A program made the position numbers and the translations under genes. The notes under the pieces were generated by a model. It had not been told where the DNA came from. It did no database searches and worked only from the letters and a program-made list of their open reading frames with translations. Of a stretch of DNA of 64,000 nt, positions 41,077 through 55,328 are shown piece by piece. Position 1 is the stretch's first letter. The number at the start of each line of letters is the position of its first letter. Origin of the DNA: Archilochus colubris (lineage: Eukaryota > Chordata > Aves > Apodiformes > Trochilidae); contig CM041083.1 in NCBI GenBank assembly GCA_023079485.1, forward strand, positions 64,361,810 through 64,425,809, given 5' to 3'.

Positions 41077-41082
41077 TTTATT
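41077..41082 (-). terminator. Possible - strand polyadenylation signal
   Basis: TTTATT on the + strand (AATAAA on -) 2.2 kb past the HDHD5 stop. It could be the HDHD5 3' end, but a chance match is as likely. Confidence 0.2.
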
Positions 41083-43277
41083 AACAGATTAGGTTTGGGC
41101 TTCCAGTTTCACACATTGCACAGGAAGTCCACAGCACTCCTGTAACTGTGGATATGCTCTGAAAGTTTAAAGATCTTCCCTAAGTTATATGCAAAGTCCT
41201 TCCCTGTACTCACTCTTCTGGGAACTGGTGACAACTCCTTGTCTTGTGTAGGTATATGAAAAGGTAACTTTTTTACCTCTCCAGTAAAAGATTAAATTCT
41301 AAGATTGTGTTCCTCATGTTACAGTAGCTTTTAGAAGCAATCTAGCAATTCTTGTCCTGGTAAGATAAAGGAGAAGAACCCCAACAAGTGCTAAGAGATG
41401 GAAGAGACTGCTTCCCACTGTGGATTTCACAGGAGGGAAATGCACACACAGAGTTGCTTCTCCTAATCATAAAATAAGGTATAAAGAAGCCACAGAGGAC
41501 TTCTTTGTCTGGATCACTGACAGTGCAACCAGTCCCCTTCAGATACAGAGCCTGGTACAGTGTAAGAAAAAGCCTGCTCTGCAGTGTGACCTCCCTAGGA
41601 AGACACATCAGCATTAAGAGGACGGAGAGCTGGTGAAGCAGAATATCAGTGCAGACAGATGCTGAGATTTTAATTAAGAACAACCCAGACTTCTGAGCAG
41701 AACATCCTGTTTGTACCCCGTGTATTGAGCTACCCAGTAAAGTAGGAAGGGAGAAAGAGGAGGTAGAGCAGACCTATTTCTCATCTCTCAGTATGGTGTG
41801 AGATAAGCATAACTAGGAACACCAACTCAATTGTCCTGGCTCCATAGATTTTCTGTCATGTGTCAGCTGATTTATGCTTCTAAAATCACAGTGCTCCTCT
41901 GGAATTAAGATGCTCCTTGTTGAACGAATCTTTCATATGCAGCTTCTGGATCAATACTTGCTTAACTTCTTTGGACTGCCTAAGGAGACACAGGACTTGA
42001 TCTTTCTCTGGATAGCCCAAGTTAGGAAAACAGAGGCATGTCATTAGGGACACGGAAATGTTCCCAGGCAGGCAAGTCCCAGCTGCTAATTCATCTTAGG
42101 GAGACTCTACCTGTAGGCTCAAAGAAGAGGAGGGAACAGGGATCGGACCACATGGAGTATTCCTGAGTTGCAAACCACATGAGGGAAGAGAGAAAAAAAC
42201 AAGAAAGTGAATGACAAGTACATTTGTACTCTTAAAGATGAGGACTGGAGATTTGGAGCTCAGGCACTATCCTGGTTTGACAATCTCTTTCAATCCTTGC
42301 ACGCAAGGAAGAAGCAAAGATGGCTGTAACTCCTTCTGGTTGGGCCATATTCCAAAGAGCAGCCCCTCTGGCATCTGTGTGGACTGAAGCAGGAAGATGT
42401 TCTTTGCACCACTTGAGGTCAGGGTGCGTGCCAAAACAGCCTCTTGCTGCAACACTGAGTTTTGGGCAGAGACCTCTGGAGCTTCAGTCTCTGTGGTGGC
42501 TTCCTCTGCTATTGAGAGCAGGCTGCTGGCTCCCTAGTGGGGTGTGAAAAGGCAGAAGCGTTCACAGAATGCTAAATAGGGAGGGGGAGGGAAAACACAA
42601 CTTTCCCCTCAGCTCTGCAGCAAGTTGTTTTGGCTACTGCAGCTTTGAGGGGCCCTGCCTCTCCACAGTTGCCTGCAGACTGCAGAGTGGGACTTTGTTT
42701 CAGACTGACAGTGATGCAGTGGCAAATCCCCAAGCAAACAGAATTTCTTGAAGTCCATAGGCACTTATTCTTTATAAGGAGAATTTTAAAGTCTTCCCTT
42801 GGCAGTGTCACAACACAACTTGTGGTGTACTGAAGTTACAGACCAGACAAATAGTACGTTGTACAAATGCTACACTGAGTGATGGTGGGCTCCTTGCACA
42901 GGGAAGAGCTTCATGCTCAAACACATCAGGAGAATGAGGGTGGGACTGCCTGATCTTCACGCACAAAAGGTGGGGAAAAAAAAATCCTCTGATGACTAAG
43001 CAAAACTGGGATTGTTGGAACAGGCCTTCTCCTTATACCCTGTTTCCATTATGGTTCAGTTTCTGATGGCAGCAACGTATGTTCACAGTAGAAAGCCTGC
43101 TGTCAGGATTCCAGATGGGTATCTATAAAAGCAATAAGCTTTTACTGCTGATATAGGGAGTTTTCTTTCATGTTGGCTAGACCAGATCACCCCAGGTCTC
43201 TCCCTGTTCTTCCTCTCTTCCCTTCTCAGTACATAAAAATCCCTGACAGTAAATTTTTCAGCACACCTCTCTTATCC

Positions 43278-47887
<4,610 letters not shown>

Positions 47888-47934
47888 GCCGCGCCGCTCT
47901 CTGCCGGCTCGGCCCCGGGGCAGGCGGTGGGGCA

Positions 47935-47972
47935 CGCCGGGGATCGTAGTTTCCGGACTACAGTTCCCAGCG
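47935..47972. promoter_or_regulatory. Paired ZNF143/SBS-like sites around TTCCGG
   Basis: Right arm ACTACAGTTCCCAGCG (47957-47972) fits the ACTACAATTCCCAGNATGC core bound by ZNF143 and related factors. Left arm CGCCGGGGATCGTAGT (47935-47950) is its reverse complement at 12 of 16 positions. The six-base spacer TTCCGG is an ETS-type core. The pair lies 48-85 bases upstream of the HDHD5 start codon. Confidence 0.6.
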
Positions 47973-49437
47973 AGTCGCGAGGCCCGGCGGGGCGGGACCA
48001 GGGCGGACGGACGGACGCGGGGGAGACGGGGGGGGCTCGGCGCAGGGTTGCCTGCCTTCACCCCGAAACTGCCCGCAGGTAATGGGCGGGGAAGGGGTGA
48101 GGGGCTGCTCCCCGCCAATGTTCCCCCATCATTGTCCGGGGAGAGGATGCTTCGGAGCAAAAGGTGACAGGCTTGGGGACAGAAGTTTGGGGACGGCGTG
48201 TGGTTGTAAAAGCGGGTGTGGGAAACAGCAGCGAGGCTGCGGGGATTGAGGCGGGAAAAAGGGTACAGCCCGCCCTGGAATGGGAGAGGCGGGCAAAGGC
48301 ACTACCGAGGAGAGGTTTGGGTCGTAGGGAGCGACAGGAGCAGGCCCCTCCAAAACAATTACAGCGGGTTTATCTGACCCGTGACAAAACGGCAGGAGAC
48401 TCTGGGTTTCGTGAGTGAAGCTGCTCGAGTACTGTACGAGCCAGTCCTCACGCTTCCAAAGGCATCTCCCAGGGTATAGCCTGGCTTCCATCTGCAGTGG
48501 TGACAACTGACCCTCCCCTCGGTGCTCACGCAAGGGCTCTTCACTGCAACTTTGCGCCCCTGCGAACTGCTGCCTTTGCTCAGCTTTTTCTATGCAGTCC
48601 CACATCCTATGGACTTTTCCTACAGATCATGAAGTTTTCTAAAACTGGTCATTTTTCTTGCTTTCTGTTGGACTGTGTCCGAGGGGACTCCTTCCCTGCA
48701 GTATGGGATGGAAATCTTCACACTGAATTCAGCTGAGGCCCTTCCAGACCAGGAAGGTTCATTTCATGTCCATGGAGATGAAAAATGATTGATTGCTTTC
48801 TGGATAGGTGTAAGATCTCCTGACTCCCACCATAAGGCAGGTTTAACACATACAACTTCAGGCATCAAATACACAAACAGTGCAATTGTTTGTTTTTATG
48901 CTTCGGTTGCCATGAACACCCACCTTAATTAATTTTTGACCCATGTTAACAACTTTAGCCCTTTCTGCAGAGCTATTAAAGCACTGGCAATTCGGTGTTG
49001 CACATTAGTACAGATGTTTATTCCTCCTTAAAGTGTTTTTGCCTTTACTAAATTACCTGCTGTTTATTTTACATAATTTCCACAACTTGCCAGGTTCACT
49101 TTAATTTCTGAGAATTTTTTGCAGCTTCTCCTGCTCTGGCAATACTTATGCCAGCCTTGAAGACATTACTGAAAATATTTAGTTCCCTGCAGAACTGGGC
49201 TTCAAACCTTCTAGCACAGGGGAGCCAGCTACAGCTACTTTGAAGTATGCCTTCTTGACTACTTAAAAATGAGGGGCCTCCAGCCCTCATTTCCCTTGGC
49301 TGTTGATAAAAAAATACAGTCAGAGAAAGGGAAAAAGGCTTTTTAAAATTCATGGCAGACACAAAAAACTTGCCTTGAGCATTTCTCAGCTATCCACCAA
49401 GGCAGTTGTTTTTCCTGGCAGAGAAAAAGAACAGAGC

Positions 49438-49835
49438 GGTTTGAGTCAGAAAGGATCTTAACACCTAGTTCCACCTCCCCCTGACAGGGACACCTTCCAC
49501 TAGACATGGTTGCTCAAAGCTTCATCCAGCCTGGCCTTAAACATCTGCAGAGAGGGGGCATCCCCACCTTTGCTGGGCAACCTATTCCAGGGTCTTACCA
49601 CCCTCACACTAAAGAATTTTCTCATAATGTCTAACCTAAATTTACCCTCTTTCAGCTTGAAACCACTTCCCCTTGTCCTATCACTATATGCCCTCGTAAA
49701 ACATCCCAGATTTGTAGGGCACCTCAGGTACTGGAAGGTGCTATAAGGTCTCCCCCGCACCCTCTCTTAGGGACTCTCTTCTGGACTCCCTCCAGGTGGG
49801 GTCTTAGGAGAGCCAAATAGATGGGGAGACTCCCT
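49438..49835 (-). mobile_element. CR1 LINE 3' fragment, - orientation
   Basis: The + strand shows CAGGGACACCTTCCACTAGA, GGGCAACCTATTCCAGGGTC, CACTAAAGAATTTTCTCATA, CCCCTTGTCCTATCACTATA and TACTGGAAGGTGCTATAAGG: a long, well-kept reverse complement of the CR1 3' region. The - strand retains an 86-codon open frame from the element. One of the less decayed copies here. Confidence 0.9.
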
Positions 49836-50256
49836 CAACCTGCTGGTCACCCTTCCTTGGATTATGAGTGATACGCTGTGGTTTATGCCAGGAGCATTGG
49901 CTAACACGGTATATGACCTCTGGACAGCACAGACACTTGAAAGTGAGATGGGTTATGTTGGTTACTGCTCTTGGAGCCTCTAGTTGGTGACATCTGGCTG
50001 ACCGAGTTGCATTGCTGCCAGTCACTTCTTTTTTTCCACTCTGAGGATACTTCTGCCCTTTTCCCAATCCTTCAAAAGAGTGGTGAGAGATCCCCAGCCG
50101 GTTCCTTATTGCAGGTTCCTTATTTCCTAACAGAAATCGTTACCCTTTGAGGCTGGAGTTTTGGCAAGTGTTTTGTTGCTTTGTGGGGCTTTTTTTGCTT
50201 GTTTATTTGTTTCCCCCTTCCCCAGTCACAGCCAAAGCCGATGCGTTTTTGGTTTT

Positions 50257-50520
50257 CTTTACGGTCGTGTGTGTGTATGGATTTTTCTCCGCATTTCTGT
50301 CCGCGCCGCTCGCAATGATGGGGAGGAGCGTGCCGAGGCCGGTAGGGGTCGCCACTGCTCCATGGCAACGGCTCTCGGGGGGAGGGGCGGGGCCGCAGCC
50401 CCTCACCTGCGCGTGCGCCCACACCCCCCACATTTCCCCCCCCCCTCTTCTCCCCCCACACGTCCCCCCCACATCCTCCTTACCCCATCCCTACCCCCCC
50501 GCTATACCGCACGCCTCGGC
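50257..50520. promoter_or_regulatory. Orphan CpG-rich island with X-box-like and GC-box motifs
   Basis: CpG-dense island far from any coding exon found here. It contains GCTCCATGGCAAC (50357-50369), close to the RFX X-box consensus GTNRCCATGGNAAC over its right half, and a GGGGCGGGGC GC-box at about 50384-50393. It may be the promoter of an unrecognised gene or noncoding RNA, or an enhancer. Confidence 0.45.
50419..50501. repeat. C-rich tract with at least five C runs
   Basis: Runs of 6 to 13 C separated by short spacers, so the - strand has G runs able to form G-quadruplexes. It lies at the edge of the orphan island. Confidence 0.75.
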
Positions 50521-50544
50521 TGAGCCACCTGGTCTGGTGGGAGG

Positions 50545-50628
50545 GGTCCCTGCCCAGCGAGGGGTTTGGAACTGGGTGGTGTTTAAGGTCCCTTTCAACC
50601 CAAAGCGTTCTGTGATTCTACGAAAGTG
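50545..50628 (+). mobile_element. CR1 3' tail fragment, + orientation
   Basis: Ends AAGGTCCCTTTCAACCCAAA then GCGTTCTGTGATTCTACG: the CR1 terminal words and the ATTCTATG-type repeat. Only the tail is left; the left edge is approximate. Confidence 0.7.
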
Positions 50629-53224
50629 AACTTTGGAGGTGCAGGCTGATGAGAGGCGATCTCTAACCTCACCCCCCTCTTTAGTGTGCAGGAGTGGCCC
50701 TGATAATATGTTTGGGTGCTTTGCAAAGTTTTCCTCCTGTGAATGTTGGGAATTCTGTGGCTCCGACACTCGGGGGTTGGTGGAGAGGGCAGCTGTGTAT
50801 CCAGCCAGGGTGCCCACCCTTGAAGAGGTGCCCCCACAACTCGTATGTGCCCCAGTGAGCATTCCCAGCTGGCTGGCAGAACCGTTGTATTTATTTTTAC
50901 AAGGAAGACTGTCCAACAGGCTGAAATGATTATTTTTAAACCAATGTGGAGAGAGTTTACCAGCAGTCAGGCACAGACTGGGTCTGGACCACGCAGGAGG
51001 GACTGATGGCAGCACGGCTGCCAGCCACAGGATCCTGTGGCCCCTGCTTTGGCTGATGAACCCCAATCCTCCCAACACCAGCAGGCAGGACCTATCTGTG
51101 CTAAATGCCTGGTTGTGTAATTTTTCCCTCGAAGAGCTGAGACTTAGGGACTTTTATATTAAGAGCTTCCTCCTTTGCATGTTGTACATAGATGGACCTT
51201 ATGATTTCTTCTGCAGGCACATCTGGCAACAGCCATATCCGCTAATATCTTTAGAGATGATCTGTCTTTCCTTCTCACACCAGCCCACAGGAGACCCTCT
51301 CTCTTCTTCCCTTGTCTACACTGTGCTTAATGTTTCCCCACCCCCTTTCATAGCTGCCTTTAAAGACAAGCAAAACAGGCAGTTGCCCACAGCCTTCTCC
51401 CGTGGGTTCCTGTGTAAACTTTGCAGCTCTGTTTTCCCTGGACTCATAGCCCTGTCATCACTCCCCCCTTCCTGACCTTCTAACATCCCTCTCAAAAGCA
51501 GCCATACCTTCTTACTGGAGAGGCTCTAATGGCCTGAACCAACCCTCCCCCCACTTTGGTTTATCTGTTCTCTTTCTCTGCTGCAGCCTGCTCATGGAAT
51601 GATGGACAAGCTAAAGGTTGAGAAAATACAGTAAAATGCCTTTCTTATCCTGTAATGACCAAGGGGGAGGACACAGCCTGATAAAAATGACAAGCCAGAA
51701 GAATTGAGAGCCAGACCCTTCACCTGCCTGTCCCTCAGTGGACGGAAAACATTTGATAGGCCTGCCATGACTGCAACTGCTGCAAGGCTGGAAAGGAAGG
51801 AATTAAGTATAGAGCCAATTAGAGCTACAAGTTCCTGGCCACAGAAATGTCCTTCTACCTGTGAAGAGACTAATTCTCAAAGCAGGGTATGCATTGGAAA
51901 GCTCATGGAAAACACATCTATAACCCCGTGTTTTATGGCAAGAGGTCTTTGCTTAGCATCTGGCATCTGCATAGTCCCATTGCAGTGATGGGGGCTCACA
52001 TGACTTATGGATCAAGCTGCTCACTTGGTCCTATCTCTATCTTAAACCAGCTACTTTACTTCTCTGTTTTTATTGGCATGATTTTTGACTGGATTAGTCT
52101 GGATTTAGTGCTGGATTAGCAGTTTCCTGCTGGTGAGTGACCAGGAGGCAAACATTTCACTTTCTGAAGTGCCCCAAAGGTGGTCTGAGCTGCTGTGCAA
52201 CAAAACACTGATAGACCTGTGACACGATGTGCTCTAAACAAAGCTCCATCCACCTCCCATCTGAACAAATTCAACCTTAAGAGGCCACAAGAAGACACCA
52301 GTGGAGGAGATAATAGGCTTAAGGCTTGATGACTATGACTATGACTGCTTGAAGAAAGCAGCATGGAAATTTCTGTGGATTTTTTGCTCTCCATCCTTGC
52401 TCCTCTGTCTGGATGGAGACTTAAGTGGGGGGGACACTTTCTTCTCCTTTAGGCCTGCCCTGCTCTACCTCAAACCAGCCTTGTGGCTGCCTCCATCCAT
52501 GCTTGTCCAAATACTTCTTTCATCTCAGGTCTTCAGGTTGTCTAGCTGGTACGAGACGTTGCATAAGCAAGTCATGTCCATTGAGGAGTCTCCAAAAACA
52601 CCACACAGAGATGGATGGAGCTGCTGTGTCATTTGAGGAACTGAGGGGGGGGGGAGGTGAAGACCGTGTCATGTCTCTGCAAGGTGGCTTGGGCTGGGCT
52701 TTACCTTTACAAGGTGGACCCCTTGGATCAAATTGCCCTTTGCATCATGCTGTGAAGACATTTCAGACCCCCTCATAATTTTATTCCAGACTGAGTGACG
52801 TGAAACATGCCCCTTCCACTGCATATTCCAGATTAAACTTCACATGAAACACAGGCACCCTCAGTTCTTTTACAAAAAAGAAAGGAAAAACCTCAGAGTG
52901 GAAACAAGATTTGAATATACACTATGTCCTGAAATAGACAGGCAAGAAAGAATTACATGTGATGCATCTGCAAAACAAACGTGAGTAGGGAACCAAGGTA
53001 CTGAGGGGAATGGACTGGCAGCAAAATGTAATGTGTAATTTTAGACCCCCAGTGATTTCGGTGCTGTAATCCTGAACAGCATCGCTTGCTGGTGGCTCCA
53101 GACACTGGGCCACATCACACCATAGTTCCTTATGCAAAGCAGGTAAATGGCCAAGTGTAGAACTGGCTTTTCCTAGGAAGGTGAGAACAAACTGGAGACA
53201 ACAGGTAAACTGGTCTTAGCACGT

Positions 53225-53318
53225 GTTTGGCAAGCAGAAGATCAAGCCCTGATGCTTGTGGGACCAGATGATCCTTGAGGTCCCTTCCAACCTGGTATTC
53301 TGTGATTCTATGATTTAA
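53225..53318 (+). mobile_element. CR1 3' tail fragment, + orientation
   Basis: Contains GGACCAGATGATCCTTGAGG, TCCCTTCCAACCTGGTATTC and TGTGATTCTATGATT, the standard CR1 end. 5' edge approximate. Confidence 0.75.
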
Positions 53319-54019
53319 ACGCAGGTAATGAGGAGGAGGTAACCAAAAGGCCATCATTGGTCAAGCCTTAATGGACCATGGGCAGGAAGAGCTGCAACCT
53401 TTCAATTGAGGCAGAAAAGGAAGGGACTTGGATTTTGAGGAACTCAGTTCCTCCCACACTGGCTCTGAACTTCACCTTGGCAGCAAAGAGGCTCATTTAG
53501 AGGAGAATCCACTTGTGGCAAAAAGATGTTCCTCCATCCACATATAGCAAAGCTGAAAGATCAGAGGGGCTCAAATGGACTGGGCTTTCTCTCATTGGTT
53601 AGCAGCCATTCCACCTGTCAGCAGCAGTTTTCCTCTGCAGCACTGCAGATAAGGCATTTCCCAAGTCAGCATTTACAATCTGACCATGACCAAAGCCTAC
53701 TTTGGGGACTTTAGACTGAGCTCTGTATGCAACACCTATGGACAAGGAGGAAATGTGTCTCTCCTCTGCCTTCTCCTCAACTTTAAAGCTTGTCCCAGGG
53801 CCAAGGCTGCATCAAAGCCCAGGAAGGACAGCCTGAAAGCAGCTGCTGGTGCTTCAGAGAAAGGTGTGAGGTTTTTGGGCAGAGAGAGCCAGAGCAGAGG
53901 CAGTTGTGGCTGAAAAGGACCAAGGTGTGAAGCACTCAACCCCCTCAGTTAGTGAGGTATGTGGCTGGGTTCTGGCTTCTTGCTTCTTGTGGTTTGCCTT
54001 GTTGGCTTCTGCAGAGTAG

Positions 54020-54090
54020 ACACCTTTGGTTTGTTGTGGTTTTATTTGGTTTTGTTTGGGGTTTTGTTGTTGTTGTTGTGGGGTTTGTAC
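54020..54090 (+). repeat. T/G-rich low-complexity run with (TTG)n
   Basis: Mixture of TTTGG, TTTTG and four TTG units. It could pair with the A/C-rich run at 54476-54535. Confidence 0.8.
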
Positions 54091-54385
54091 TGTGGCTTTT
54101 TTTGTTTCCCTTCTGATAACTGGAGGTGAACTTGCAGCCTGTGAAATGTGGGCAATTTAACATGAGATACATGGGCTGCTCAGCTTGATTTCTGCAGTAA
54201 GTACATTTGACTCCTGCTAAGGTGTTTTAACCAAGGTCAGTGGAAATAAACAGTGTGGCCAGGCAGCTTGGGACAATTAGCAGAAAACATAAAAAGACCC
54301 AGTTTGCGCAAGCCAGTCTGATGAGGAAATGACAGCCCTCGCAAATCTGCAGCTCTGAAGAGGGAGATGTCTTTCAGCAGGATCT

Positions 54386-54391
54386 TTTATT
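54386..54391 (-). terminator. ADA2: Candidate polyadenylation signal, ADA2
   Basis: TTTATT on the + strand (AATAAA on -), 0.83 kb past the ADA2 stop. Further - strand AATAAA words occur at about 54042 and 52777, so a longer 3' UTR is possible. Confidence 0.35.
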
Positions 54392-54475
54392 AAGTTCTGT
54401 TTTGCTGATGTAAACCAGTGGGATTGCACTGAAGTCAGAGAGAGGTGCTGGCTGATCCTGTTTGTGTGCAGTAAA

Positions 54476-54535
54476 GAAAACAAAACAAAACAAAACCAAA
54501 ACCAAAAACAAGCAAAAAAACCCCAACCAACCCAC
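54476..54535 (+). repeat. (CAAAA)n-type A/C-rich run
   Basis: Imperfect CAAAA/CCAAAA units ending in ACCCCAACCAACCC, roughly complementary to the T/G-rich run 0.4 kb to the left. Confidence 0.8.
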
Positions 54536-55219
54536 AGAAGAAAATAAACAACAAACTTGTCAGCAACCAAGGCACCTCTTTTGGCTTTATGATCAAGCAA
54601 GTTTAAATGTTCAGGGAGCAAGTTCCATCAGCTCATTTCCAGCCATGGTAGGTCCTGAAATAGCAGACATTAGACCTATGACTGGTTCTTCAACCTAGCA
54701 GTGCTATTTTGGCAGCAGGCACAGGGTTAAACATAACAAGAGTCATTTTCAGTCCTTGCTCTCCTGAAGGTCAGTGGCCCAAGTGGTTGGATGTTTGTCT
54801 TAGCTGTTTCCGGACAAGGTCTGCATTTTGTAATGATGAGGCAAAATTCAGAGATCCTCATGTTGGCAATCTCTCACTAACTCTAATTAGAAAGCATGTT
54901 TTTCCTGAATAAGGATGTCAGGATTTGGTCATCGGCAATTTTAAATTGTTTTGACTGTTTGGAGTGAGGTGTTCTTTAGTTGCTGCTCTGAAGGCTCGCT
55001 GCTCCATTTTACCTCCAGTCTATGACTTTCATAGGATAGTGCAGCTCATTCTTAGCATTAAGCCCATTTAGCTTAGTTTACCAGAACTGCCCATTGCCAG
55101 GTGAGACTCTGAGGATCATTCATCTGCTCAGGTCACACAAACTAAGCAGTCTCCCTCTTAGCAATGTTCCTGGCTCTCTCCAGCTTGCCAAATGCCTTCA
55201 AAGGCAAGTCTCCTCCCCT

Positions 55220-55328
55220 CTAAAGCTCCCTCAGAAAGCTATCAGAGAGGTCAGCCACAAATTGGTCCCATTTTTTCTGCCAGACCTCTTTGGTCTTGGC
55301 TTTCTCATCCGGTAGCATGGCACTGTAT
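55220..55328 (-). CDS. ADA2: ADA2 last coding exon
   Basis: Encodes [35 protein letters not shown] then TAG; human has [30 protein letters not shown]. The tail is a few residues longer than human and ends differently. Acceptor is CCTCACAG, phase 2. Confidence 0.93.

Larger units (their letters stand above)
48111..55219. other. HDHD5-ADA2 interval
   Basis: 7.1 kb without a recognisable coding gene. It holds CR1 fragments at 49.44-49.83, 50.55 and 53.23 kb, an orphan GC-rich island at 50.26-50.52 kb, and T/G-rich and A/C-rich runs at 54.0-54.5 kb near the likely ADA2 3' UTR. The 139-codon frame at 51056-51475 (+) matches nothing I know. Confidence 0.6.

Noticed and set aside
50147..50629. 160-codon + frame with a hydrophobic start
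   Set aside because: It crosses the C-run tract and ends inside a CR1 tail, so it is unlikely to be a real protein.
51056..51475. 139-codon + frame in the HDHD5-ADA2 interval
   Set aside because: No recognisable domain, no splice or promoter context, and ordinary length for chance in moderately GC-rich DNA.
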